Positions 23,789 through 34,028 of a stretch of DNA of 64,000 bases are shown here, piece by piece. The translations under genes were made by a program, and so were the position numbers. The DNA comes from Dichetophora obliterata (lineage: Eukaryota > Arthropoda > Insecta > Diptera > Sciomyzidae), in NCBI GenBank assembly GCA_963920525.1, contig OY986439.1, positions 212,543,500 through 212,607,499 of the forward strand. The letters are read 5' to 3'. The number at the start of each line of letters is the position of its first letter. Positions within the stretch are counted from its first letter, which is position 1. A model generated the notes under the pieces. It was given only the letters and a program-made list of their open reading frames with translations. It ran no database searches and was not told the origin of the DNA.

Positions 23789-24982
23789 CCCAGCAAACCA
23801 TATCTCGGTAGAAAAATTTTATAATAGTCTGACGATATCATTACGATATCATAACACACAAATGCGCGATATCGTCTCGATAGTACAGTAAACAATAGCA
23901 TTTCGATATCATAATGGTATTTACATAACATATTTCTAGTTATGATAGTATAATTATGATAAAATTTCGATATCGTAACGTTATCTATATAAAAAAATAC
24001 TAGATATCTTTACGATATAATAACGATAGCATTGCGATACAGTAACGATAGTATAAATACGATAACACTGCGATCTCGCAACAATATCTAGATTAAAAAA
24101 TGCTCGATATAATTTCGCTGGTACCGATATTTAGAAAAAAAAAAATGTCACTAGGACTTACCTTTTTACGTATGCTTATATTATTATGATGAGTAACCAA
24201 AAAATAAATTTTTTCAATTTTTATATAAAAAAATTCTAGTGTTTTCATATAATTTTGTATGGATGTAAAATTTTTTTTAAAAACATTTTTAGAAAGATAT
24301 CATCTAGTTTAAGTTCGCTGTTATTATTACATGTTTTTAGCAAAAACAAATTTTTTGATCTCTAAAAAAAAACATAAATTTATAAAAAACAGCATTTCGA
24401 ACTTTCGTAAAAAAAATTTTTATTTTAAAAAAGCACAACAAAAAAATTTTTTGTACGGTTGGGGCTTAAACCCACGACCGAAGGCTTGCTCTCATTCTTA
24501 ATGAAGTAAATTACGCGACGATTAGTTAACAATTGCGATGGTCGAATGGATAAGCTGATGGACTTACACGCACGCACGCGGCCGAGGATAAAATCTCTGG
24601 ATAATTATCATTTGCAATATCGTTTCGATATCAAGGATTAATATGCTTTCGATATCGTTAATTATGTGTCCATTTTTATCGATAACTGCCTTTTTTCGAT
24701 ATCAGAACGATATCGTCTCGTGAAGCGTTAATGGTTGAAGTTATCAGCTTTACGATATCGTATCGAAATTTCAATATCGATATCAAATGGCATAGAAATT
24801 TCAAAATCGTTTCAATATTGCCATTCAAATGTTTTCGACATCATTTACGATATGTCAATTTGTATCAAAAACAGGACTTTTTCGATATCATAACGATATC
24901 GTCTCGTGTATCGTTATCGATAGAAATAATCACCTTTACGATATTATCTCGATATCGAAACGATATCGTTTGGTTTACTGGG
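23789..24982. mobile_element. GATATC-rich TIR element with tRNA-like core
   Basis: The ends CCCAGCAAACCATAT and, inverse, CCCAGTAAACCAAAC agree at the tip. Both arms (23800-24120 and 24600-24980) are packed with CGATATCGT-type palindromic words; part of the right arm repeats with a 187-bp period (CGATATCAGAACGATATCGT at 24695 and CGATATCATAACGATATCGT at 24882). The middle (about 24440-24590) differs: it has a minus-strand box B-like GTGGGTTTAAGCCCC and a plus-strand box A-like TGGTCGAATGGATAAGC. No transposase and no clear target duplication; superfamily unassigned. Confidence 0.6.
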
Positions 24983-25263
24983 CAGTGACGTCATCAAATT
25001 ACTAATTTTTTCCTTTTTTTATTTTTTTTTAATCATTTTCTGGGCTATGCATGTACAGATTACCAATAGTTGCTAAATTGTTACAGAATTAAGGCTTCAA
25101 ATTTAGTATTGTTCTTAATAATACGAAACGGATGATCATCGTATTTATACAACATCTGATGAACGAACATAAAAGTTAAAGAGATTTTTACTTTATTCTA
25201 GGAGCTTACAAGAGATCGTGACAGCTTTCAACATGGAGTATTTTTAATGCTATTTCAGTTCAG

Positions 25264-25789
25264 TTAATCCTTTAAATGGCTGGGCTAAGCTAAGAACAAA
25301 ATAATTTAATTGAGGTAATATTCCTATTATTTAGATCCTAAAAACATACCTTTCATTTCTACCTGCGCTACTTACGTTTTGCAAGCTTGTACAAAGAAAA
25401 AATTGTTTTGCTCCTATTCGGCACAATATTTGTATTTTAATAACTTGATGGTTTTTTACCCGTTTTGTACAAAGATCTTTGTTTCTAAAAGCCTCTTAAT
25501 AATATTATCATTTAGGCCATAAAAAGAAAAAAAACATAAATTTGATTTTTGTCCTATTGATTTTTTTTTTATAAAATGGGCCAAAAAAATTAGTTGTCTT
25601 TTCTTCGGCACAAAACCGAAAATCCAACTGACTTTAGTGTCAAATATCACGCTAAATTTACTTTTATCATGTTGGTTCATCTTTTTTTCATAGAAACAAA
25701 CGATTTTATTTAAGAAAAAGCGTTGCAAAATAAAAAAAATTACTTTCTGACGTGTCCAATATATTGGGCAAATCCACTGAAAGGGTTAA
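25264..25789. mobile_element. TTAA-flanked element, piggyBac-like ends
   Basis: 526 bp from TTAATCCTTTAAATGG to the inverse of TTAACCCTTTCAGTGG. A palindrome CCAATATATTGG sits next to the right end, a layout also seen at the left end of the 6799-7057 element. The minus-strand frame at 25456-25728 shows no transposase motif and is probably not a gene. Confidence 0.6.
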
Positions 25790-25800
25790 AGTTATTTAAA

Positions 25801-26106
25801 GATTTTGGAATTTTAGAAAAAATGATGAATTTTGTTTCAAATATTAAATGAATGTCTTATGTTATGACACAATTTTTATGAAAATGTTTAAAAGCTTTAA
25901 ATAGAGATGAAGAAGGCTTTAAGAAAAAAAGGGAAAGCGTTGAAAAAGTATGTATGATTTTGGAATTTTAGAAATAGTGATGAATTTTGTTTTAAATATT
26001 AAATGAGTGTCTTATGTTATGACACAATTTTTATGAAAATTTTTAAAAGCTTTAAATAGAGATGAAGAAGGCTTTAAGGAAAAAAGTAAAAGCGTTGAAA
26101 AAGTAT
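25801..26106. repeat. Tandem duplication of a 157-bp unit
   Basis: GATTTTGGAATTTTAGAAA starts at 25801 and again at 25958, and both units run through CTTATGTTATGACACAATTTT to GGGAAAGCGTTGAAAAAGT or a close variant. Few differences separate the two units, so the duplication is recent. Confidence 0.85.
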
Positions 26107-26633
26107 GAACAAATTCGATTTCAGTTTGTTTAATTTTGAAAAATTATTCGAGTTTGTTTTACTGTTTATAAGCCATTTACTAATGATAATTAAGAATTTG
26201 TTTTTATTTTTTCTTAAAGTCTTTGCTTTGTTCTAAAAAACTCATTTAATAAACTTTTAGCCAGCCAAAGATGCTGATGCTCAAAAGAGCATATTGCATA
26301 AAGTGCTCATATCCTTTTACCATCTTACACTAGCTCGCCATTTGTGAGTTTTTTTTTCTTTTTTCACTTTTACTTAGCTAACTCAGCAAACTGTTGAATC
26401 TGCTCGTATGTTGCAGCTTTTCTGTAGCAGCAGAATGAAAAAAACTACAACAAAAGAAATTGAGGAACAAACCATACGCCTAAAAAATCTAAAAATATGT
26501 CTGGTTAAACAAGAATTACTGTGTGAGAGTATGTGTGTGTGTCCATTGATTTAAGTGAAAAACTTCTTTTGATATCGAATTTGTCTTTGTTTTCTTTTGT
26601 GATTGTGTTCTTTATTTGATTGCGTCTCTCACC
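26107..26633. other. Non-coding stretch, probable intron start
   Basis: Directly follows, in minus-strand sense, the donor site of the candidate leader exon. No coding sequence recognised. Confidence 0.35.
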
Positions 26634-27425
26634 TGACTCATTTTCCACTTCTGTTATTTCACAATCATTTTTGTTGTCAAAAGCAAGCCTTAGATTTTCA
26701 ATGGTTCGCAAGATGTATATAATTTTTGTTCAAAAAATCTTGACTCAACTACGAAGAAAAAAATGTGTTCAATAGCAAAAAATATGGAATTTTAAAAATG
26801 GTGCAGTATGCTTTAGTTTTGCACCACTTCTTTGGATTTATTTTTTTCTTTTAGATATATTTTCGATAGCACGCTGTGAATCAATGAATTCTCCACTTTC
26901 ACTTTTTTGTTTTTTCTCCTGTGTATATTATTTACGGGTGACTTAATTTTTTCGTTATATCAATAAAGTGCACTCACTCACTATGGGTTTTATAGCTTTA
27001 ATTATGTTGCATATTTTTAGGCATTCAAAATCTGTTATATAAATTCAAAACTGTTTGTTGCTTTTGTAGTCTAATCTGGCTTGATTTGAGCATTTAACAC
27101 TTGTTAGGCAACCACATGCTTTAGCTAAGCACAATTGTTGGTCCTTCTGCAGAGTCCACAAGGCGTTTTTATTGAATTTGCACAAAAACTGCACCAGCCT
27201 AAAAGCAGACTGTTGAATTTTCAGCGCTCTTCATTTTAATCAATTAAAGCTTTCTTTTTAAACACTCAACTGCTTATACTTTGAGAGCACTTCATATTAT
27301 TTAAGCCAAAATAATGCTTTGTATATTTTCAATTTAATATCTTTTGTCCAAGAATGTTGGTGGAAAAAAGAGAAACGCTGCTATCCGCGTTTTGTGGTTG
27401 CACGTTGACGCTTTAGAGAAATACT
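26634..27425 (-). promoter_or_regulatory. Candidate promoter and untranslated first exon
   Basis: Read on the minus strand, an initiator-like TCAGT at about 27427-27423 begins an AT-moderate stretch without long frames. It contains a tiny upstream frame (ATG ATT GTG AAA TAA, near 26668) and ends in GAGTCAG followed by GTGAGAG, a good splice donor at 26634/26633. The preceding 27430-27750 is richer in GC and CA/GT, as fly promoters often are. No TATA box is obvious. It could be the leader of an unseen downstream gene, or an internal promoter of the minus-strand gene whose exons lie at 43-48 kb. Inference only. Confidence 0.3.
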
Positions 27426-28491
27426 GAATGTGTTGCTCTCGGTGAAAGTGTGTTAATGGTGCAAAAAGGAAAAAAATCTACGCGCACTTTTCGTCATTCG
27501 CGTCCTCGTACACTCTAACAAATCAAGCAAACACACACGCTACACATACAGCAACACGCATATAGATAGTCGCCAGCAAGGACATTTTTCGTGTGTTTTC
27601 AACAACACCAACTAGATTGTTGAAAAAAGTACTGAACTATACATATCGCATAAGAACGCACGCACACACATATAGAAATATGTATGTAACGTAGTATTTG
27701 TGCGTTTTTGACAGCTGTCAAGAAGCGAAAGCTTGCATTATGCGCGCGCATTTCTTTTGTTTACCAAAATTGTTGTCATCTTTGTGTATGTATTGGCATT
27801 TTTTGAGAGAGCTTAAGCATTAAATATGAGAAAAAAAAGAAGCAGAGAGAGAGAGAGATAGAGAGAAAAGTAGTCCAAGACAAATGTCAAAAATTACAGG
27901 GTAACTTAAGTGAAATTTATGAAGTGCAATAAATTGAGGTTTTAATATATCTCCCGTTTTACATTGAAGTTTTAAGGTTACTTTTTTTTGTAAGGGAGAT
28001 ATATAAAGTTTTGAAAAAAATGCAGTAAGTAGATTTATTATTAATTTCAATGTTTAATATCATGTCAGCAATAGACGCTATAATTTTTTTCATTTTTTTG
28101 CTTTTAATTTTTTAGAGTTGGTGAATTTTCAATGCAAATGCATAAAATAATAAATTAATTTAAGCTTTCTATTGTGATTAAGAAATTTGTAGAAAATCAC
28201 ATTTAAATCTAAGTTGGATTAACAAAGCTACATAGAAAAAAAAACATTTTAAGATTCTAGGCAAATGCGATATTTTTCCTAGCAAACTTTTACTGATTGC
28301 TAAGAATTCTGATTTTTTTTTTAAAAACATTTGTTGTTATTTTGAAGACAAACTCTTGTAAGATTTTTTTATATACAAAATTTTTCAAAATTAAGCTTAC
28401 AAAAAATGTCGTCAAAAAGTAAGAGCAAGTATTACAAAAATGTATCTGAATTTTTAAAAATTTGTTTTTTAAAAAAATTAGCACATTTAGC
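27426..28491. other. Non-coding stretch upstream of the candidate leader
   Basis: Promoter-proximal DNA to about 27800 with CA-rich words, then a short (GA)n run at 27842-27868 and AT-rich sequence. No gene recognised. Confidence 0.4.
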
Positions 28492-28640
28492 TTAACCCGT
28501 AACACCCTGTCGTTGCCATATGGAAACGCAAACACAAACACTTAAAATGTGCATATTTTAGTTTAAACCATTTTATATTTGCGTTAACAGGTCATTTTGA
28601 AAATTTAAAAAAAAAAAATATTCAGGGTTATTTGGGTTAA
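28492..28640. mobile_element. Short TTAA MITE, 149 bp
   Basis: The left end TTAACCCGTAACACCCTG and right end, read inversely, TTAACCCAAATAACCCTG share 14 of 18 positions, and both include TTAA. No coding capacity. Confidence 0.55.
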
Positions 28641-29194
28641 ATATTTACATTTGTGAAATTTTGCAACGTAAATCGTCTATTGGCATGCAGATAACATCAA
28701 TATTTGTTTAATTTAGTAACTTTTAATCTTAAAAAATATTCAACTAGACTACATTCTAATACTATGCTCCCTGTAAATATTTGAAACTTTGTCGTTTTGA
28801 AAAGCAGAGAAGCACTCTCTGGTTCTGTATCTGTTTTCTTTTATGTGCTTTAAAGTGGGCTTTTTCATTGATTTAGGCTATCTCATAAAAGCTTCATTTA
28901 TTAAATTCAACACAGTTTTTTTGCGAAACATTTTTTATAGCAAAAAAGCTTAAATGAGCAGTTAAAATGTAAACAAGTGTGGGCGTGTCGTGTAATCAAA
29001 ATGAATAAAAAACTACAATGAGATTTTTATGAATGAAAATGTTGCTGCAGCATGCTGCAAGAAGTGTGTCTTGTTGTCGTGATGACGTTAGTAGAACAAT
29101 ACAATAAGTAATTTTACTGGGTAAAGAAATGATATGATATAATCCTTGAGAACGATATTTAAACCTAAGAGGACGTGCTACCGATAACGAGATT
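28641..29194. other. Non-coding stretch
   Basis: No gene or element boundary recognised. Confidence 0.4.
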
Positions 29195-29196
29195 TA

Positions 29197-29337
29197 CCGC
29201 ACTATTTTGTGTAACGAAAATGAACACCAACGACAACTAAGACACGAGAAGCAATAGAAATTTGCATAGAAAAAAGTATTGCTTTTCGTGTCTTGCTTGT
29301 CGTTGGTGTGCATTTTCGTTATACAAAATAAAGCGGG
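29197..29337. mobile_element. Hairpin MITE, 141 bp, TA-flanked
   Basis: Arms of about 60 bp, for example GTAACGAAAATGAACACCAA on the left and TTGGTGTGCATTTTCGTTAT on the right, are separated by an 18-bp loop. TA flanks both sides (29195-29196 and 29338-29339). The TA duplication and inverted ends suggest a mariner/Tc1-driven MITE; the near-perfect stem would fold as one long hairpin if transcribed. Confidence 0.8.
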
Positions 29338-29339
29338 TA

Positions 29340-29957
29340 GAGTATGTTTTCATATAAAAAGCTAACTCTTTAGATAGGAAGTTATGTTTTTTAGGCGTGT
29401 AAGACTGCTTTTTGAATCAAGTTACTCTGGGTGTATATAAAAATCAGTCTATTTTAGAAAGTTATACAATATATATATATATATTCTTTGTGTTTATTTT
29501 CCGAATAGGTTAAAATGTTACACTCATTTTTAAGTTACAGTAGCCATTACTTTCGTGTATAACACCTGCATAAATTATTGTTTAATAGCTAAAAGCATGC
29601 ATTTTATTTCTATTTAAAATACATTTTTGTGTAAAACATTACTAAATATTATTAAAGAAATTTAATTTTTGTATTTTTGTTCATTTGTTCATAATCTGCA
29701 AACTATAAGAATTATAAAAAAAAAAATTATATTCACATGGATGTATTTATGAAATCTAAAATTAAATCCTTAAACTGCATCAAGCAAAGTTAAGTTATAA
29801 AAAAAGTTAAACTAATGTCACTACATACATATATAAGAGAAAGCAAGTTGAAATACTTTCAGGCAGCTTTTATAAGCTGATATAAGGTCTGTTCCCGTAC
29901 TCGATTCAAGTAGCTTGAAAGCTTTATTTTGAAGCTCGAGAGAGAGGAATAACCTGC
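29340..29957. other. Non-coding stretch
   Basis: Contains a short (AT)n run at 29470-29485. Nothing else recognised. Confidence 0.4.
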
Positions 29958-30365
29958 AAAATGACCAGTGTGACCAGAGTGGAATATTATATTTCACTTT
30001 GGCATATTTTAGCTTCGGGAAGCACATTTTTTTTTATAAAAATATGCAGCATAAAAAGTGGAATATTTTTCGTATGATTATATTTTTCAAAATTCACAAA
30101 AATTGCAATAAAAAATGTCTATTTGGTTACTAAATGGTTATTTTTTGGCTATCAACATTTTATTTTTTTTATCTCTGAACCACCTTGTAAAACGCAATAT
30201 TAGAAATATATTTTGTGGTTAACTTCTTCGTTGTCAATTTTATTGCAATTCATTTAATAACTTCACGCAGCTTAAAAAGTGAAGTAAATTTGCTTATATG
30301 TTTGTTTGGAAAGATTTTTTTATGGATATGTTACAGCAGTAAGTAATTTACTTAAGAAAACATTA

Positions 30366-30663
30366 GGGGCATTCACGATGTGTTGTATTTTCTCTTGTAT
30401 TGTGTATTTTTGATAAATTTGATATTTGTAGTAAATTTTGTAATATAACAAAAACAAAATGCAGTTTTCAAAATACAATCCTGTGGAAAATATACAAGTG
30501 GTGTATTAGATCAGCTGATGGCACAAGCATTTCTACTCAGCATGGAGCAAGCTAAAGGCTACGCTGTGAGTTTATTTAATAAAAATTAATATAATTGATT
30601 TTAAAAATACAATATGCACTTTACTGAAGGTTCGACCACAAATGCACCACATCGTGAATACCC
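30366..30663. mobile_element. PIF/Harbinger-type MITE, 298 bp, nested in hAT
   Basis: The left end GGGGCATTCACGATGTG and right end, inverse, GGGTATTCACGATGTG are flanked by TTA on both sides (30363-30365 and 30664-30666). The 3-bp TWA duplication and G-rich tips fit PIF/Harbinger. No coding frame. Confidence 0.85.
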
Positions 30664-30739
30664 TTATTATTGGTAACAATAGCTTTTTCTTTTAAATATT
30701 TTAAAATGTGGATTCAAAACAATAAAGCAGAAAAAAGTT

Positions 30740-31085
30740 ATTGATCAAAGTTCGGAATCTGAAGATTTATCAAAATTTGTGCTTTTCTCGCTTAGCTTAC
30801 CATTTAGCAATGCTGAGGTTGAAAAAATTTTTAGTTATATGAATCTTTCTTATTTAAACGAAAATTCGAAATTGAATGCAAGAAAAACTCTTAAATAATT
30901 TGCTGAATGTAAAAACATGGCAGCATGTTCAAAAAAATTGTTGTAATGCCTATCAAATACCAGATAGCTTAATAAAAAAATTAAGAAATGCGAATTTCTA
31001 TGATAATAATACAAGCAACAATTTAAGAATTAACCTCGAAGATGTGCCTGAATTTAAGTTTTGTATATTGTATATCGTTACTTAA
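30740..31085 (+). pseudogene. hAT transposase C-terminal dimerisation region, frameshifted
   Basis: The frame reads a stretch with SLPFSNAEVEKIFSYMNL, the conserved hAT C-terminal (hATC) dimerisation motif, followed after a frame break near 30875 by LLNNLLNVKTWQHVQKNC and a further 40 residues to 31085. In intact hAT enzymes this region lies at the end of the protein and carries the catalytic Glu helix and dimer contact. Only this end is left, so it cannot be active. Its position inside the CAGTGT-bounded element shows it is that element's own transposase. Confidence 0.85.
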
Positions 31086-31869
31086 AATTAAAAAAACCAT
31101 AACAATGTTTATAATTTTTTATAGGAGAAGAAAATAAATTTAAGTGCGATAGTAATCAAATAAATAAATGTTTTTAGACTTGCTTCTGTGTTTTTTTTTA
31201 TATGCATATTTAGACTTATTTAGATATATATTTTTGAAATTGAAAGTGGAATATTTTTGTGGAATATAAAAATTGAAAGTGAAATATTTAGCATATTTTT
31301 CTTTAACAAAAAGCATATTTTTTCAAAAATCTTCTGGTTACACTGAAAATGACACTTTCTAATCTATAACAATGAATTGAAGCTAGTACGTGAACATTCA
31401 GGTGCACTTGAACATACTGATTCAGGTGCAATTGCTATTGAGTTCAAATTCGGACACAATAATTTTTTTGCTTTTAGGAACGCTTTTGGAAAGCTTTTAT
31501 AGCATAATTTAATTTGGATTATATGAAATTTTCTTAGAATATAGCTATAGATTGGCTGAAAAAATAGCATATGGGCATTTTCACAGAGAAGTAGCCAAAA
31601 AATTAAGACTTATTAAAATCTTATTATTTGATGATATATTCTAAAAGAAAATAAGTTTATTCATAAATTCGTTTACCACGATGATAAAGTCGTCTGCAGT
31701 GCACAACTGTTTCACAAGTGTTCTTTTTCTATATCGTAAATGCTTAGCAAATGTTTCGTTAACTTTCAACAAATGTTGAAACAGAATTTTTTGACTCCAT
31801 CTTCTCGTTGTGATTGTGTCAATTAAATTCGGTTCAAAATAGTTAAAATAAAATTTTGGACTTAGTTTT

Positions 31870-33072
31870 TTTTTGATCGTGATCTTAATGCTAATTGTAA
31901 CGAAGCTGATTTCCTTTTGTCAAATAACTCTTTCCATCACAAGGCGCTTTTAATTTAGTTGGATACGGCAACCTTAAGTATACCTGCTCTAGAAAACGAT
32001 ACTTTTGTATTTGCTTTTGATAAGGCAGACTATGTTGGCATGTCAAACTTCTTATCTAGTGTCGATTGCCGTACAGTTTTTGGGGAAAATCTTTTGGTTA
32101 ATTATGAATTTTTCATTAATAGTATTAACGAAGTATTTGTGATTTTTGTTCCTATAAGGAAAACTAAGAAGAACACTAAGCCGGAATGGTTTAGTAGAGA
32201 TTTCTTAAAATTAAAAAAACCACATGAAAAAACTAATATACAAAAAGAGTAAATTGAACATGTCCTTTCGTGAAAACTATCTTGTGGCTCGTAAGCAGTA
32301 TGAAACTCTGATGATCTCCCTTTATAGAAGTAATGTCCGGGCGTTGAAATCGGATATTAAATGGAATCCTAAAGCTTTCTGGAAATTTTTTTAATAAAAA
32401 CAGAAATACTAAGGGTCTTCCTAAAAATATGTATTTTAAAGATAAAACATCGTACAATATTGAGGATGCATGTAATATGTTTGCTGACTACTTCCAATCA
32501 AATTGTGTTTTAGATAATGTTCCTATACATCAAGAACGATCGCAATATAATGGAGAGCGAATCACTGATTAAGGCTGTTTAGTTCTTTCGGTAGAAGATG
32601 TTTTTAACGAGTTGTTGTCACTCGATATTAATAAGGGTGCTGGCCCCGATAATATCCCACCAAACGTCCTTCAAAAATGTGCTGCTGCACTTACTCAGCC
32701 TCTTTCACTAATTTTTAATTTTTCCCTTGAGAAAGGTATATTTTTGGATACTTGGAAGGTTTAAATTATAGTCCCTTTTCATAAATCTGGATCAAGACAA
32801 GACATAGGAAAGAAACTATACACCAATATCTAAGTTACCATCAATTCCCAAATTGTTCGAAGCCTTGGTGAAAAAGCAGATCTATCAATGCAATAAAAAT
32901 TCAATATCTGAAAGTCAGCATGGTTTTGTCTCTGGAAAATCAAACTCTACAAACCTGGTTCTATTTACTCACTTTATAAAAAATTGGAGAATGGTAAGCA
33001 AACAGACGTTTTTTTCCCAGATTTCGCTGAAGCATTTGATAGAGTTCAGTACTCTTTTCTAATCAATAAGCT
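31870..33072 (+). pseudogene. Jockey-like LINE, 5' part (endonuclease end to mid RT)
   Basis: A degenerate non-LTR retrotransposon. Readable blocks in order: a segment before the reverse transcriptase with KADYVGMSNFLSSVDC (about 32020-32080) and KPEWFSRDFLKLKK; then FRENYLVARKQYE; then the RT N-terminal motif LLSLDINKGAGPDNIPPNVL (32612-32670); then IIVPFHKSGSRQ, SESQHGFVSGKSNSTNLV and FFPDFAEAFDRVQYSFLINKL ending at the insertion point. Several stops and shifts break the frame. The frame resumes at 36424 after the inserted LINE. The 5' end (ORF1 and most of the endonuclease) is missing, as usual for LINE copies. Assignment to the Jockey clade rests on motif style and absence of an RNase H domain. 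Confidence 0.85.
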
Positions 33073-33073
33073 A

Positions 33074-33094
33074 GGTTAGGTTAGGTTAGGTTAG
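33074..33094 (-). repeat. Telomere-like pentamer tail of the LINE
   Basis: Four GGTTA units plus G, i.e. the arthropod telomere word TTAGG, form the 3' terminus of the minus-strand LINE directly against the target duplication. LINE 3' tails are often short tandem repeats; this one happens to equal the TTAGG telomere word that flies themselves have lost. Confidence 0.85.
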
Positions 33095-33179
33095 ACCGGA
33101 TGCCTTCGTGAGGCTCACATAGACCAATTCAGGTCCTTAGTGGTACCGGTAGTGAACAAAAGGAACCTTTGTGTTTGTT

Positions 33180-34028
33180 TTAAAAGTCTTTAAAGATTTG
33201 CGTTAAGTTCGCAAACCTTAGGAGGGATTTTAGAGACACCCTGGCTACATCTTTAAGTGACGAGAACGTCGATGAGCCTAGGTATTTTAGTCTCGATCTA
33301 AGTAGGGCGGGGCATGTGTATAGTAGGTGCTCTAGGGTCTCCACTGTGCCCAGTTCTTTGCACTTCCTGCAGTTGTCATCCGTGGTGATGCCAAGCTTCC
33401 TCGCGTGGGCTGCTGTCATGCAGTGACCAGTGAGCATGCCCACTAGTGTCCTGCAATCTTTGCGCGGGCGTGCCAAGATGAACAGAGTTCGTTTCTCACA
33501 TTGTGCATTGCACATGATTTTCGAGATTTTGCACGTTGTCGTATCTCTCCATCTACGATTCACTGCTAGTGTGGCTCTTCTTTCGAGGTTCCTGTACAAC
33601 TCTTGTAGAGGAGTAAGTACATGTTCTGCGAGTTCTGATTCCAGAAATCCCATGGATTTGATCGCCGCTTGACTGTCAACGAAAATGTTGATGTTAGAGT
33701 GTTGTGTGTCCATGCTGAGGGCTATCTCAGCAGCCTTCCTTATGGCAAATATTTCCGCCTGGAAGATACTGCAGTGGTTCGGCAGTTTATATGGCTGCCT
33801 TATATTCGGCTCTGCGCAATACACCGCCGCACCTACCCCCGTAGGCATTTTGGAACCGTCGGTAAATATGTTGACCGCCTGCTGTGCTTGTTCTATACCT
33901 TTGCACCAGTCGTTTGGTCCCAGAAGAGTTCGAACTTTGGAATTGACTATCGTGCGAGGTACCATGTAGTCCGTGCTACTAAGTAGATCCTTTCCGATTG
34001 TACAATGTCCAAAATTTTGAATGTGCAT
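33180..34028 (-). pseudogene. LINE ORF2 C-terminus: RNase H domain and CCHC knuckle
   Basis: An uninterrupted frame of 282 residues read from 34028 down to a TAA at 33180, entered from the deletion/hobo junction rather than a real start. RNase H acidic residues are in place: NIFTDGSKMPTGVGAAV (first Asp), SIFQAEIFAIRKAAE (Glu) and NIFVDSQAAIKSM (second Asp). It would remove RNA from the RNA-DNA hybrid during target-primed reverse transcription. The final part has CRKCKELG..HLLYTCP, a Cys-Cys-His-Cys knuckle typical of the ends of RNase H-bearing LINEs. This part of the element is intact, in contrast to the damaged Jockey host around it, so the insertion is younger. Confidence 0.9.

Larger units (their letters stand above)
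29966..31345 (+). mobile_element. hAT transposon relic with perfect 8-bp duplication
   Basis: The ends CAGTGTGACCAGA and, inverse, CAGTGTAACCAGA differ at one base and are flanked by identical octamers AAAATGAC (29958-29965 and 31346-31353). Inside is a damaged hAT transposase C-terminus (30740-31085) and a nested Harbinger-type MITE (30366-30663). The N-terminal two thirds of the transposase is gone. Confidence 0.92.

Noticed and set aside
25456..25728. 90-residue minus-strand frame in a TTAA element as a transposase
   Set aside because: No DDE motifs or Cys-rich finger; too short.
33430..33986. Plus-strand open frames opposite the RNase H domain
   Set aside because: The minus strand carries clear RNase H residues; the plus frames have no family features.
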